Assembly (NCBI RefSeq): GCF_002846555.1
Contig: NZ_PJMS01000001.1
Coordinates: 930,001 to 994,000, forward strand
Length of the DNA: 64,000 nucleotides
Origin: Aquimarina sp. MAR_2010_214
GTDB taxonomy: Bacteria > Bacteroidota > Bacteroidia > Flavobacteriales > Flavobacteriaceae
Reading direction: 5' to 3'
Under the pieces are notes generated by a model, which did no database searches, was not told where the DNA came from, and was given only the letters and a program-made list of their open reading frames with translations. Of this stretch, positions 1-9,981 are shown in pieces; the stretch's first letter is position 1; the number at the start of each line of letters is the position of its first letter. Made by a program: the position numbers and the translations under genes.

Positions 1-1436
1 CACAACAAACAGCTGATAAAACACACCCTTTCTTGTTTACTCAGGGACAAGCAATATTGACTAGAACCTGGATTCCCATACAAGATAGTCCGCAGATTAG
101 AATAACGTATAATGCTACAGTAAGTGTTCCGTCAGATTTGATGGCAGTAATGAGTGCAGAAAACCCAAAAGAGAAAACAGAAAATGGAGAGTATCAATTT
201 AAAATGAAACAACCTATCTCCCCGTATCTGATTGCACTAGCAGTTGGGGATATTGAGTATAAGGCGATTAGTGACAGAACTGGGGTCTATGCTGAGAAAT
301 CTATGGTAGATGCTGTTCATAATGAGTTTTCAGATATGGAAAAAATGGTTGTTGCGGCCGAAAAATTATATGGAAAATATGCTTGGGAGCAATTTGATGT
401 GATCGTATTACCACCAAGTTTTCCTTTTGGAGGAATGGAAAACCCACGCCTGACTTTTGCTACCCCTACACTAATAGCAGGAGATAAAAGCTTAACATCT
501 GTTATAGCACATGAATTGGCACATTCCTGGTCAGGGAATTTGGTTACTAATTCAACCTGGGATGATTTTTGGCTTAATGAGGGATTTACGGTTTATTTTG
601 AAACCCGTATAATGGAAGAATTGTATGGAGTAGATAGGGCAAATATGTTAGCATTAATTAGTAGACAAAGTTTAGATGATGAAATAGAGAGTTTTAAAGC
701 AACACCAGATGAGACTAAATTAAAACTGAACTTAAAAGGACGAAATCCTGATGATGGTATGAATAGTATTGCCTATGAAAAAGGATACTTGTTTTTAAGA
801 ACATTGGAAGAAACAGCGGGACGTGAAAAATTCGATAAATTCCTTAACAATTACTTTCAAACACATGCCTTCTCTACTATCAGTACAGAGAAATTCATTG
901 TTTTTTTGAATGAAAATTTATTGATTAAAGACGATATTAAGTTTAATGCTGAAGAGTGGATTTATAAAGCAGGTGTTCCAGATAATCAAGCAGTTGCAAA
1001 ATCTGATAAATTTGATAAAGTCTTAGAAGCGTTAACGCAATTTATTGCAAATAATAAAGTAGATGTAAAAATTACCGAAAATTGGACAACTCAGGAATGG
1101 GTGTATTTTGTTCGCAATTTTCCAAAAGATATAAACAAAAAACATTTAGCAATGTTTGATAAAACTTTTAATCTAACAAATGCTACCAATTCTTATATTG
1201 CAATGGTTTGGTATGAGCAATCAATAAATCATGATTACCGTGGTAATAATGTAGATAAAAAAATTGAAGATTTTCTTATTACTGTTGGACGTCGTTGGTA
1301 TGTTTCTACTATTTTTAAAGCCTATCAACGAAACAATAAAACAAAAGAAGCATTACTTATTTATGAGAAAGCACGACCAAACTATCATTCTGTGACTATA
1401 AATACTATTGATGATATTTTAGGTGTTAAGAAGTAA
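1..1436 (+). CDS. M1-family zinc aminopeptidase (leukotriene A4 hydrolase type), 5' end missing
   Basis: The reading frame is open from the first bases of the window, so the N-terminus lies upstream; the TTG at 33 is internal. Counting from that TTG, the substrate-anchoring motif GGMEN is near residues 133-137, the zinc motif HELAH at 160-164 and the distal zinc ligand in NEG about 20 residues further on, a complete M1 (gluzincin) site. The alpha-helical C-terminal part after residue 290 matches the LTA4H-type C-terminal domain. It should remove N-terminal residues from peptides, probably periplasmic or secreted, though the signal region is not visible. Family is certain; substrate is unknown. 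Confidence 0.93.
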   Translation, partial: QQTADKTHPFLFTQGQAILTRTWIPIQDSPQIRITYNATVSVPSDLMAVMSAENPKEKTENGEYQFKMKQPISPYLIALAVGDIEYKAISDRTGVYAEKSMVDAVHNEFSDMEKMVVAAEKLYGKYAWEQFDVIVLPPSFPFGGMENPRLTFATPTLIAGDKSLTSVIAHELAHSWSGNLVTNSTWDDFWLNEGFTVYFETRIMEELYGVDRANMLALISRQSLDDEIESFKATPDETKLKLNLKGRNPDDGMNSIAYEKGYLFLRTLEETAGREKFDKFLNNYFQTHAFSTISTEKFIVFLNENLLIKDDIKFNAEEWIYKAGVPDNQAVAKSDKFDKVLEALTQFIANNKVDVKITENWTTQEWVYFVRNFPKDINKKHLAMFDKTFNLTNATNSYIAMVWYEQSINHDYRGNNVDKKIEDFLITVGRRWYVSTIFKAYQRNNKTKEALLIYEKARPNYHSVTINTIDDILGVKK

Positions 1437-1444
1437 TTTTTATT

Positions 1445-1601
1445 AGAGCATGTTTAAACAGAATACAAACTGAAGATGACTAGTTTAAGGTTTTGGCAAT
1501 GGTTCAAAACATAGGTTTATCGAGATAAATACTCTTTTTTGAGCCGAAGCCAAGTTCTTGAAGTATTCTTTTTCAGGAAGTAAGGTGTTTAAACATACTC
1601 T
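1445..1601. repeat. 157-bp inverted-repeat element (MITE-like or long hairpin)
   Basis: AGAGCATGTTTAAACA at 1445-1460 is mirrored by TGTTTAAACATACTCT at 1586-1601 with 15 of 16 positions pairing. Inside, a second imperfect pair (about 1470-1497 with about 1549-1576) lets most of the element fold on itself. No open frame is present. It fills most of the gap between the aminopeptidase and the flippase. It could be a non-autonomous mobile repeat or a structured 3' UTR. Confidence 0.6.
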
Positions 1602-1612
1602 TAGTTTTTAGT

Positions 1613-1665
1613 AACGAACTCGTTTAAGTTTTTTCAATTGGCTAAAAAATTTAAACGAGTTTGTT
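1613..1665. terminator. Strong stem-loop without clear U-tract
   Basis: Arms 1613-1627 and 1651-1665 pair at 14 of 15 positions around a 23-nt loop. No run of T follows on the plus strand, so it may be a boundary hairpin rather than a classical intrinsic terminator for the aminopeptidase gene. Confidence 0.45.
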
Positions 1666-1732
1666 GGTAAGAAAAACGTGACAATACGTAAGACAAAAAA
1701 TTGTATTTTTACAACTATAAGTACACCACCAA

Positions 1733-3184
1733 TTGAGCATATTTCAGAAACTCTTTAAACAAACTTTTATTTATGGGCTGGCAACAGTACTCCCACGTAT
1801 GTTGTCATTTATCCTAGTTCCCTTATATACAAAGATTTTACCAACAGAGGAGTATGGTAAAGTATCTATTATATTTTCATATTTTGTATTGTTTAATGTT
1901 ATACTAGCCTATGGGATGGAAACTGCTTTTTTTAGGTTTTTTAATAAAGAATCTGATAAAGATGCAGTAGTAAGTACATCTGCAATATCTTTAGTGATAT
2001 CATCATTTTGCTTTTTTGTTTTAGCCTTGCTATTTAAAAACCAAATAGCAATACTTACTGATATAAGAGTTGATTATATTACTTTGGTGATCTGGATTCT
2101 TTTATTAGATGCTTTAGTCATTGTCCCCTTTGCATGGCTAAGAGCAAATGAAAGACCAATGCGCTATTCATTGATTAAGATTGTAAATGTAATCGTTAAT
2201 CTGGGATTGAATGTCATTTTGTTACTATACTTAAAAGAGTTATCAAAAGATTTTTCGATACTAAAGAGTATCACCATAGAGAATTATGAGATCAATTATA
2301 TCTTCATTTCTAATTTGATTGCTAGTGGATTAACATTAGTATTATTGATCCCTTTCTATAGTAAGATTAAATATCGTTTTAACCGAGTCCTCTGGAAAAA
2401 AATGATGAACTATGCTTTTCCGGTTCTTATAGCGGGAGTTGCGTATTCTATTAATGAGACGTTTGATAGGATTTTATTGGATTATTTGTTACCAGAGGAT
2501 GTAGCGGATCATTTGGTTGGAGTATATTCGGCTTGTTATAAACTTGCATTGTTCATGACTTTGTTTGCTACAGCATTTAGATTAGGAATAGAACCATTTT
2601 TCTTTAACTACTCCGAAAACAAGAATGCCCCCGAAACCTATGCCAGAATTACCAAATACTTTGTAGCTTTTGGAGCGGTTATTTTACTTGGAGTAGTCGT
2701 TTTTGTACATTTATTAAAAGACTTTATTATAAGAGATCAAGCATATTGGGAGGCCGTAAAAATTGTTCCGATAATTTTATTGGCAAATCTTTGCCTTGGG
2801 ATATATCATAACCTCTCTGTATGGTATAAAATTACAGATAGAACTAAGTTTGGAGCTTATATTTCTGTAATAGGAGCCATAATTACATTGGTATTAAACT
2901 TTATTTTGATACCAAAATACAGTTACCTTGGATCGGCTATAGCAACATTAGCTGCTTATGGATCTATGATGATATTATCATGGTATTATGGCAGAAAGTA
3001 TTACCCTATTCCTTATAATCTTAAGAAAATAGGAATGTATCTTTCTATATCCATTACCTTTTCGATTTTGTCATTTTATGTTTTTGATAGTAATTATATA
3101 ATTTCTATCCCATTGTTACTTGGGTTTTTAGTAATTTTGTACGCCTCAGAAAAAAAAGAATTAAAACAAATTTTAAAAAGATAA
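1733..3184 (+). CDS. Polysaccharide/lipid flippase of the MOP superfamily (Wzx-like)
   Basis: A 483-residue protein made almost entirely of hydrophobic helices, roughly 12-14 predicted by eye. It starts with the amphipathic pattern FKQTFIYGLATVLPRMLSF typical of O-antigen/polysaccharide flippases. It should move lipid-linked saccharide units across the inner membrane. The start is TTG at 1733; no ATG gives a better N-terminus. It heads a co-directional series reaching 8165 (dut, nucleotidyltransferase, TPR, lipoprotein, EnvC-like), which suggests an envelope-biogenesis operon. The substrate cannot be read from sequence. Confidence 0.85.
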   Translation: MSIFQKLFKQTFIYGLATVLPRMLSFILVPLYTKILPTEEYGKVSIIFSYFVLFNVILAYGMETAFFRFFNKESDKDAVVSTSAISLVISSFCFFVLALLFKNQIAILTDIRVDYITLVIWILLLDALVIVPFAWLRANERPMRYSLIKIVNVIVNLGLNVILLLYLKELSKDFSILKSITIENYEINYIFISNLIASGLTLVLLIPFYSKIKYRFNRVLWKKMMNYAFPVLIAGVAYSINETFDRILLDYLLPEDVADHLVGVYSACYKLALFMTLFATAFRLGIEPFFFNYSENKNAPETYARITKYFVAFGAVILLGVVVFVHLLKDFIIRDQAYWEAVKIVPIILLANLCLGIYHNLSVWYKITDRTKFGAYISVIGAIITLVLNFILIPKYSYLGSAIATLAAYGSMMILSWYYGRKYYPIPYNLKKIGMYLSISITFSILSFYVFDSNYIISIPLLLGFLVILYASEKKELKQILKR

Positions 3185-3260
3185 ATCCAGATAAAATTTT
3201 GATTTTCAGCTTTTTTGATAAAGTAATCTAAATTTTTTTACAGGATAATAGGATGTTAAT

Positions 3261-3695
3261 ATGCAGATAAAAATAATTAATCAATCATCACACGATTTAC
3301 CTCATTACGAAACTATTGCTTCGGCAGGAATGGATCTAAGAGCTCATTTAGCAGAATCAATAATGTTAAAACCACTAGAGCGTACAATTGTAAAAACAGG
3401 ATTGTTTATAGAGTTACCAGTAGGGTATGAGGCACAAGTACGTCCACGTAGTGGACTGGCAGCCAAAAAAGGAATTACAGTACTCAATGCACCAGGAACA
3501 ATAGATGCAGACTATCGAGGAGAGATAGGAGTGATTTTGGTAAATCTGTCGAATGAAGATTTTACTATTCAAAATGGAGAAAGAGTAGCTCAAATGGTAA
3601 TTGCAAAGCATGAAAGAGCAGAGTGGATTGAAGTAACAGAATTATCAGAAACCTCTAGAGGAGAAGGAGGATTTGGAAGTACAGGAGTTAAATAA
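3261..3695 (+). CDS. dut: Deoxyuridine 5'-triphosphate nucleotidohydrolase
   Basis: The 144-residue protein has all five trimeric dUTPase motifs in order: AGMDLRA (I), PRSGLA (II), [13 protein letters not shown] (III), GERVAQ (IV) and [10 protein letters not shown] (V) at the C-terminus. It hydrolyses dUTP to dUMP and pyrophosphate, keeping uracil out of DNA and supplying dTMP synthesis. Length is normal. ATG start at 3261, 77 bp after the flippase and 34 bp before the nucleotidyltransferase, so probably co-transcribed. Confidence 0.97.
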   Translation: MQIKIINQSSHDLPHYETIASAGMDLRAHLAESIMLKPLERTIVKTGLFIELPVGYEAQVRPRSGLAAKKGITVLNAPGTIDADYRGEIGVILVNLSNEDFTIQNGERVAQMVIAKHERAEWIEVTELSETSRGEGGFGSTGVK

Positions 3696-3729
3696 AATAA
3701 CAATCACCATAAAACCAATTTAAAGTCAC

Positions 3730-4746
3730 ATGAAAATCATAGTACCAATGGCAGGAAGAGGGTCGAGATTACGACCTCATACGCTCACAGTTCCAAAACC
3801 ATTAATTCCGGTTGCCGGAAAACCAATAGTACACCGATTAGTAACTGATATTGCTAAAGTTTTAGGAGAACCAGTTGAGGAGATAGCCTTTGTATTAGGT
3901 GATCCCGCATTTTTTGGAGATGATGTAGTAGAAAGTTTAACAACATTGGCAGAAAATCTGGGAGCAAAAGCATCTATTTATAGACAAGATCAACCCTTGG
4001 GTACTGGTCATGCAATTATGTGCGCCAAAGAATCTTTGTCTGGACCTGCAGTAATTGCATATGCAGATACATTGATCAGAGCAGATTTTAACCTTGATAA
4101 AAATGCAGACTCTGTAATTTGGGTAAAGCAAGTAGATCAACCAGAAGCTTATGGTGTGGTAAAACTAAATGACAAAAATCAGATCGTAGAATTGGTAGAA
4201 AAACCTAAAGATTTTGTGTCAGACCTAGCGGTAATAGGAATATACTATTTTAAAGATGTAGCAGTTCTTAAAAATGAACTACAATATGTTCTGGATAATA
4301 ACATTATTAATGGAGGAGAATACCAGATTAATGATGGTATTAAGAGAATGATGAGTAATGGAAAAGTCTTTGTAACCGGGCAAGTAGATGAATGGATGGA
4401 TTGTGGAAACAAAAATGTCACTGTCGAAACAAATACCAGGATGCTAGGATTTTTACAAAATGATGGAGAGCATTTGGTTAGTAATGCAGTTACACAAGAA
4501 AATTCAACGGTTATTGCTCCCTGTTATTTGGGTGAAGGGGTAACGTTAAAAAATGCTACCGTAGGACCTAATGTTTCAATAGGAAATGGATGTACTGTTG
4601 AGAATGCTACAATCAAAAATAGTCTTATTCAGACCAAAACTGTCATAAAAAATGCTAACTTAGACAATGCTATGATAGGAAATAATGCTGTTTATGATGG
4701 AAACTTCACTACAGTAAGTATTGGAGACTATTCTGTTTTGGAATAA
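3730..4746 (+). CDS. Sugar-phosphate nucleotidyltransferase with left-handed beta-helix tail
   Basis: The N-terminus PMAGRGSRLRPHT is the nucleotide-binding signature of NTP-transferases (GlmU/RmlA/mannose-1-phosphate guanylyltransferase family), with VPKPLIPVAGKP following. Residues about 1-235 form the Rossmann-like transferase domain. Residues about 245-338 are hexapeptide-like repeats (VTLKNATVGPNVSIGNG) of a left-handed beta-helix. It should make an NDP-sugar for envelope glycans. Exact sugar and nucleotide are undetermined. It sits between dut and the TPR gene, 34 and 20 bp away. Confidence 0.88.
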   Translation: MKIIVPMAGRGSRLRPHTLTVPKPLIPVAGKPIVHRLVTDIAKVLGEPVEEIAFVLGDPAFFGDDVVESLTTLAENLGAKASIYRQDQPLGTGHAIMCAKESLSGPAVIAYADTLIRADFNLDKNADSVIWVKQVDQPEAYGVVKLNDKNQIVELVEKPKDFVSDLAVIGIYYFKDVAVLKNELQYVLDNNIINGGEYQINDGIKRMMSNGKVFVTGQVDEWMDCGNKNVTVETNTRMLGFLQNDGEHLVSNAVTQENSTVIAPCYLGEGVTLKNATVGPNVSIGNGCTVENATIKNSLIQTKTVIKNANLDNAMIGNNAVYDGNFTTVSIGDYSVLE

Positions 4747-4766
4747 TTTATGATGCAATACCAGTA

Positions 4767-6158
4767 TTGTGCAGAACGCTATTTATGATTAACTATTGGA
4801 AACATATAGGTTTTTTATGTCTATTCTTTGGGAGTGGAAACAATATTGTCTTGTCTCAGGAGATAGTGCCTAAACAAGAGATAAATATTGACGATCTAGG
4901 AAATGTTTCTGATGAATTTCAAGAGAATTTTTTTGAAGCGCTAAAGCAAAAAGCAATTACCAATTATGATAAGGCAATTGAAGCCTTAGAAAAGTGTATT
5001 GAGATTGATCCAAAACCCGATTTTTTATATTTAGAACTAGGTAAGAATTATTTAGAACTAAAACGATATCAGGATGCAGAAGATAATTTCGTAAAAGTAT
5101 TAGCTGACAAGCCTAATAATAGGTTTATTCTGGAGCTTTTGTTTGAAGTTTATTTTCAACAACGAAAATATAAAGAATCAGTAGCAGTAGTAGAAAAATT
5201 GGTTGCATTCAATCCTTTGTTTAAAGAGCAATTGGCAAATCTGTACTTTTTAGAAAAACGATATGAAGATGCATTAATCGTTCTTGATGAATTAGATGAC
5301 GAATATGGAACCGATGAATATCGTAATCGAATAAGAAAAAGAATATCTTCAAAAATTATCGATCCAAATGGTCAAATTAGTAGACTAGAGCAAAAAATAA
5401 AAGAAAAACCCAAGGTAGAACAGAATTATTTAAACCTGATTTACCTTTATAGTAAAGATAATCAAAAAGAAAAAGCATTTGAAACGGCTAAATTACTTCT
5501 GAAGAAAAAACCAAAATCAGAATTCGTACACCTGGCGCTATATAAGTTTTATCTCGAAGAAAATAATATCGAACAAGCTATTAATTCAATGAAGATTGCT
5601 TTAAAAAGCAATAAAATAGATATTGAATCAAAATATAAAGTGATTAACGATTTTTTACCGTATCTCGATAAGAATCCACAATACGAATCTCAATTAACAA
5701 GTATTGTTTCTTTACTCTCTAATGGTCAAAATAATGGAAAAGTTTTTACAGAATTAGGTCATTATTATTATAAAAAAGACAAAAAAGAGCAAGCACTCAA
5801 TTTTTATGAGCGAGGAATAAAAAGTAATGTCAATGATTTTGTATTGCTAAAAAGGATCTTATTATTACAACTGGACTTAGAACGATATGAAAAAGTAGAA
5901 ACGGGGAGCGAGTTAGCTTTAGAAATGTATCCTGCTCAACCTATTTTCTATTTGGCCAATGGCGTAGCATTGATTCATCTCGAAAAAGCAGCAGAAGCTG
6001 TCGAAATTCTAACAATAGGTATAGATTATGTAATAGATGACTTAAAGATGGAATTAGATTTTTACCAACAAATGAGTGTGGCATATCGCAACCTTGGAGA
6101 TACTACAAAAGCCTCAGAATATCAACAAAAAGCAAATCAACTTCAGAAAAAATCGTAA
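4767..6158 (+). CDS. Secreted/periplasmic tetratricopeptide-repeat protein
   Basis: A 463-residue protein with a leader ending near VLSQE and then repeated TPR-like helix pairs (for example YLELGKNYLELKRYQDAEDN). The frame opens at 4767, but the Met seven residues in, starting MINYWKHIG, gives a cleaner signal peptide and may be the true start. It should be an export-dependent scaffold. It overlaps no gene and is followed within 7 bp by the DUF4292 lipoprotein, so it is likely co-translated with the envelope genes around it. Confidence 0.8.
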   Translation: MCRTLFMINYWKHIGFLCLFFGSGNNIVLSQEIVPKQEINIDDLGNVSDEFQENFFEALKQKAITNYDKAIEALEKCIEIDPKPDFLYLELGKNYLELKRYQDAEDNFVKVLADKPNNRFILELLFEVYFQQRKYKESVAVVEKLVAFNPLFKEQLANLYFLEKRYEDALIVLDELDDEYGTDEYRNRIRKRISSKIIDPNGQISRLEQKIKEKPKVEQNYLNLIYLYSKDNQKEKAFETAKLLLKKKPKSEFVHLALYKFYLEENNIEQAINSMKIALKSNKIDIESKYKVINDFLPYLDKNPQYESQLTSIVSLLSNGQNNGKVFTELGHYYYKKDKKEQALNFYERGIKSNVNDFVLLKRILLLQLDLERYEKVETGSELALEMYPAQPIFYLANGVALIHLEKAAEAVEILTIGIDYVIDDLKMELDFYQQMSVAYRNLGDTTKASEYQQKANQLQKKS

Positions 6159-6165
6159 AAGGGTA

Positions 6166-6939
6166 ATGAACAGAATATTTTATCTATTGTGCATTGCTTT
6201 GATGATGCTTAATTCTTGTAAAGGGACCAAGGCGATAAATGAAGCAGGTATCAAAAAACTAAATGCAGAAAAAGTAATTGCAAACCATTACAATCGGTCT
6301 TTTAATTTTAGAACACTTAATACCCGTATAAAGGTAAAATACGATGATGGTAGGCAATCTTACAGTCCTAATGCCACACTGCGAATAGAAAGGGATAAAA
6401 CCATTTGGATTAGTGTAAAAATGTTGGGTATTACATTGGCAAAAGCACTCATAACACCAGAAAAAGTAAGTTATTACGAGAAAATCAATAGCACCTATTT
6501 TGAAGGAGATTTCAAACTCCTAAGCGAGTGGTTGGGCACAGATTTGGATTATGATAAAGTACAGCAGATGCTTTTAGGACAAGCATTGTTTAACTTGAGA
6601 AATGATAAGTACAAATCTTCAATAGCAGGAAAAGTATATCAACTACGACCCAAGACAGAATTAGCACTTTTTGAACGCTTGTTTTTAATACACCCAGGTA
6701 CCTTCAAAATGTTCTCACAACGGCTAAAGCAATCTATCGAAAATAGAGATCTAACGATCAATTATCGAAGCTATCAAAAAGTAGGAAATCAAGATTTTCC
6801 TAAAGAGATTTATATTGAAGCATTGCAGGATAAAGAAAAAACCATGATTGAGATTGATTATAAAACGGTAGATTACAATGCTAAGGTGAGTTTTCCGTTT
6901 AAAATACCATCAGGGTATAAGCAAGTTACTATTCAATGA
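6166..6939 (+). CDS. DUF4292-type outer-membrane-associated lipoprotein
   Basis: The ATG at 6166 is preferred because it gives a lipoprotein signal peptide (NRIFYLLCIALMMLNSCKG) with the cysteine of a lipobox. The open frame runs further upstream only into the TPR gene. The 257-residue product resembles the LolA/LolB-like fold described for DUF4292 proteins of Bacteroidota. Its last codons overlap the start of the next gene (ATGA at 6936-6939), so translation is probably coupled to the EnvC-like gene. Confidence 0.8.
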   Translation: MNRIFYLLCIALMMLNSCKGTKAINEAGIKKLNAEKVIANHYNRSFNFRTLNTRIKVKYDDGRQSYSPNATLRIERDKTIWISVKMLGITLAKALITPEKVSYYEKINSTYFEGDFKLLSEWLGTDLDYDKVQQMLLGQALFNLRNDKYKSSIAGKVYQLRPKTELALFERLFLIHPGTFKMFSQRLKQSIENRDLTINYRSYQKVGNQDFPKEIYIEALQDKEKTMIEIDYKTVDYNAKVSFPFKIPSGYKQVTIQ

Positions 6940-8165
6940 GGTTTTTAAAGAGTATATATTTTGTAGGTTTATTACTAGTTTGTAGTCCATCTTTCTCTCA
7001 AAGCGCTAAACAACAGCAGCTTGAAGAAGAACGCCAGAGACTTAGAGAAGAGATTGAACAAATGAAAGAACTACGTGCCAACAATAAACGTAAGGAACGT
7101 TCTGTTCTTTATGAAGTAGAAACGATCAACTCACAGATAGGGACACGTAAAAACCTAATAAAAATTACCAATCAACAAGCTAATTTATTGACTCGGGAGA
7201 TCAATACAAATTTTAAAAAAATAGCCGCATATCGTAAGGAGCTCACAGCACTTAAAAAGGATTATGCCAAGATGATCACAAAATCCTATAAGAGTAAATC
7301 TCATCAAAGTAGAATTATGTTTTTACTTTCTTCTTCTGATTTTTCTCAGGCCTATAAGCGATTACAATATATGAAACAATATAATGAACATCGCAAAGAG
7401 CAGGCAGATCGGATAGAAAATGATACCAAAGAACTTCAGGTTTTAAATACAGATCTGTCAAGACAAAAAAAGGAAAAACAAGTACTGATTGAAGAGAATC
7501 GCGAAGAACAGAATAAGCTTAAAGAAGAGAAGAAGGAGCAACAAATTTTGATGACTTCTATTCGTAAAAAGCAAGGCACTTATACGAAACAAATCAAAGC
7601 AAAAGAACAACAAGCTAGTGCGATTGATAAAGCAATTGAGAAGTTGATTAGGGAAGCCATAGCTAAAGCCAATAAAAAAGCAGGTAAAAAAGTAACAAAA
7701 AAAGGATCTGCAACAACATTTGCCCTTACTGCTGAAGCCAAAATATTAGCCGATAATTTTACATCTAACAAAGGAAAATTACCTTGGCCTGTGGGAACAG
7801 GAAGAGTAACCAAGAAATTTGGTCGTCAGCCGCACCCTACGCTTCCAAATATACAAATCAATAGTAGTGGAGTAGAAATTGAAACAAGATCAGGAGAGCC
7901 TGCGAGAGCCATTTTTGAAGGAGAAGTAATCGCAATCCAAAAACTTAAAGGAGCAAGTCGTTTAATACAAATACGACATGGTAATTATATCACTACATAT
8001 TATAATATAGAGAATATTAGTGTTAAAGAAGGGCAGAAAGTAGCTACCAAACAATCAATAGGTGAAGTGCGCACCAATCCAACAACAGGTAGAACGATTA
8101 TGAAATTCTTAATTTACCAAAATGCAAAACGATTAAATCCTCAAAGTTGGATTTATAAGATGTGA
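6936..8165 (+). CDS. EnvC-like murein hydrolase activator with degenerate LytM/M23 domain
   Basis: 409 residues: signal peptide (about 1-21), a long charged coiled coil (about 22-240) and a C-terminal LytM/M23 domain (about 285-400, PWPVGTGRVTKKFG). The zinc ligands are not conserved: where active enzymes have H-x3-D and HxH, this protein reads QINSSGVEIE and RHGNYITTYYNI. That is the EnvC pattern, where the domain activates amidases rather than cutting peptidoglycan. Role in cell separation is inferred from the family. It ends the envelope gene run and converges on the thioesterase 12 bp away. Confidence 0.87.
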   Translation: MRFLKSIYFVGLLLVCSPSFSQSAKQQQLEEERQRLREEIEQMKELRANNKRKERSVLYEVETINSQIGTRKNLIKITNQQANLLTREINTNFKKIAAYRKELTALKKDYAKMITKSYKSKSHQSRIMFLLSSSDFSQAYKRLQYMKQYNEHRKEQADRIENDTKELQVLNTDLSRQKKEKQVLIEENREEQNKLKEEKKEQQILMTSIRKKQGTYTKQIKAKEQQASAIDKAIEKLIREAIAKANKKAGKKVTKKGSATTFALTAEAKILADNFTSNKGKLPWPVGTGRVTKKFGRQPHPTLPNIQINSSGVEIETRSGEPARAIFEGEVIAIQKLKGASRLIQIRHGNYITTYYNIENISVKEGQKVATKQSIGEVRTNPTTGRTIMKFLIYQNAKRLNPQSWIYKM

Positions 8166-8177
8166 TGAGTGTATAGA

Positions 8178-8687
8178 TTATACAAACAACGCTTTCAGTT
8201 CTGTAGCATCCTCAGGTTTCATTTTTCCTGCAAGAACCAAACTCAATTGTTTACGGCGTAAAGCGGCGTCATACCTCTGTTTTTCGAGTGCTGTCTCTGG
8301 CGTTATTGAAGGTACGGCTACTGGGTTTCCACTTTCATTTACAGCAACAAAGGTGTAGATAGCCTCATTAGCTTTAGTTTTATCTCCGCTCTGGCGATCT
8401 TCTACCCATACATCTATATACACTTCCATTGAAGATCTAAAGGCTCTAGAAACTTTTGCTTCAACGGTTACAACACTACCTAGTGGGATAGCCTTATTAA
8501 AAGCAACATGATTCACCGAAGCAGTTACCACAATTCGTCGAGAATGTCTACCTGCAGCAATTCCTGCTGCACGATCCATACGAGCTAAAAGTTCTCCTCC
8601 AAATAAGTTATTTAAAGGATTGGTTTCTCCTGTTAGTACCAAATCGGTTAAAGTAGTAAGAGATTCTGAAGGGTGTCTGGATTCCAT
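8178..8687 (-). CDS. Hotdog-fold acyl-CoA thioesterase (YciA/BACH type)
   Basis: 169 residues with the acyl-CoA hydrolase signature NPLNNLFGGELLARMDRAAG near the N-terminus, including the Asn and Asp positions used by hexameric hotdog thioesterases, and the VTASVNHVAFNKAIPLGSVV strand region. It should hydrolyse acyl-CoA to free acid and CoA in the cytoplasm. Single gene, convergent with the EnvC-like gene. Confidence 0.9.
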   Translation of the reverse strand: MESRHPSESLTTLTDLVLTGETNPLNNLFGGELLARMDRAAGIAAGRHSRRIVVTASVNHVAFNKAIPLGSVVTVEAKVSRAFRSSMEVYIDVWVEDRQSGDKTKANEAIYTFVAVNESGNPVAVPSITPETALEKQRYDAALRRKQLSLVLAGKMKPEDATELKALFV

Positions 8688-8778
8688 GCAATTTTAAATT
8701 TTTGCAAAGATATGCGGTAATACCATAATGAGAAAATAACAACAGGTATAATTTATGAGTATTTAAACTTCATAGTAC

Positions 8779-8808
8779 AGTATTTTGTTGCGGTGATAAC
8801 AAAATACT
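8779..8808 (-). terminator. 11-bp perfect stem-loop downstream of the HU/SPOR gene
   Basis: AGTATTTTGTT (8779-8789) and AACAAAATACT (8798-8808) pair perfectly around an 8-nt loop, 31 bp past the stop of the minus-strand HU/SPOR gene. A/T-rich stem and no long U-tract, so termination is plausible but not certain. Confidence 0.5.
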
Positions 8809-8838
8809 TACAATATATAATTGTAGTGTGATTTTGGA

Positions 8839-9834
8839 TTACTTTTTAATCAATAACCAGGCTTTAGAGCTTTGTTCTCTTTTAATTCTGGCTAAAGCTT
8901 GTATTGCTTCAGAACGATTTTCATAACTTTCATATGCTACCTGATGTAAGCCATATTTGTTTACCCCAATAAGATGAGCATTAAACCCTTGTGATTTAAG
9001 TTTTTGTATTTTATTATCTGCATTAGATACAACTCTAAAAGCTCCAGCGACAATATGAAAACTTCCTGATACAGTTTTAGATATTTCAGGAGTTGTAGTA
9101 GTGTTTTCTTTACCTTTTATAATATTAAGGTTGATTGCAGGGAGTGGGTTTGAAATTTCAAAAGTAGCTTCCTGTATTCTGTTTTCGATTTCTTGATTAG
9201 CTTTTTGCCATTCTTTGTTATTGTAACTTACATTAGTATCACTAACTTGTTTTAAACCAAAAAAACCACCAATTCCTAATACAATTGCTGCAACAGCTGC
9301 GTATTGTAAATAAGGACGTTCACGACGTTTTTCTGGAGTAAATGCAAGCGGGATTACTTCTTCGATAGCTTCAACATTTTCCTTATATACCTCACGTTTG
9401 ATCTCAATCTCCCTTTTAATTACAGGGGATGCAAAAGAATGTAAACCAAAAGCTTCTGTAAGATAGTTTACTTCTTGTAAAGGTTCAAATTGTAATGTAT
9501 TTTCTACCGAAGTATAGAATGAACCAATTTTCTCTAATTCTATACGTTGTCCTTTTGCCATCTTTTCATTAAGAGACAAAACATAACGCTGGATTTTGGC
9601 AACAGCATCTGTATATGAGATGTTCTCTGCAGATGCAATATAATTAGCTAACAAGCCATCATTGTTTTGTAATTGGCTATTAAAAGAAATTAATTTTTGA
9701 GGAGGATAAAAAGTAGTAGTGCCATCTTGGATTGTAGCTGGTTGACGCCTAGTTAAAAACGCTCCAAAACCCGGTAGGATTATACATTCATATCGATATA
9801 ATAGTTCGCTTATGTAGTTAGCTGTGTTATTCAT
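8839..9834 (-). CDS. HU-CCDC81 and SPOR domain membrane protein
   Basis: 331 residues. The first 130 resemble the prokaryotic HU-CCDC81 domain pair (ISELLYRYECIILPGFGAFL). A transmembrane helix follows at about 175-193 (YAAVAAIVLGIGGFFGL). The C-terminus (about 255-331, GSFHIVAGAFRVVSNADNKI) is a SPOR domain that binds denuded glycan strands at division sites. The layout, cytoplasmic HU-like part plus periplasmic SPOR, is characteristic of Bacteroidota. It probably links septal peptidoglycan to the cytoplasm. Divergent from dprA with a 147-bp gap. Confidence 0.88.
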   Translation of the reverse strand: MNNTANYISELLYRYECIILPGFGAFLTRRQPATIQDGTTTFYPPQKLISFNSQLQNNDGLLANYIASAENISYTDAVAKIQRYVLSLNEKMAKGQRIELEKIGSFYTSVENTLQFEPLQEVNYLTEAFGLHSFASPVIKREIEIKREVYKENVEAIEEVIPLAFTPEKRRERPYLQYAAVAAIVLGIGGFFGLKQVSDTNVSYNNKEWQKANQEIENRIQEATFEISNPLPAINLNIIKGKENTTTTPEISKTVSGSFHIVAGAFRVVSNADNKIQKLKSQGFNAHLIGVNKYGLHQVAYESYENRSEAIQALARIKREQSSKAWLLIKK

Positions 9835-9981
9835 TACCCCTTCTAAAAATATGCTTTCCTTGTTAGTGACAATTAATTATTCCAAAGGTATAAAAAAATG
9901 GAAGTCATTTAAACTCTAGCGGCTGAATTTATTAACAGTTTCTATTTTTTTTGTTACTTGCACTGACTTACAATTTATTAC

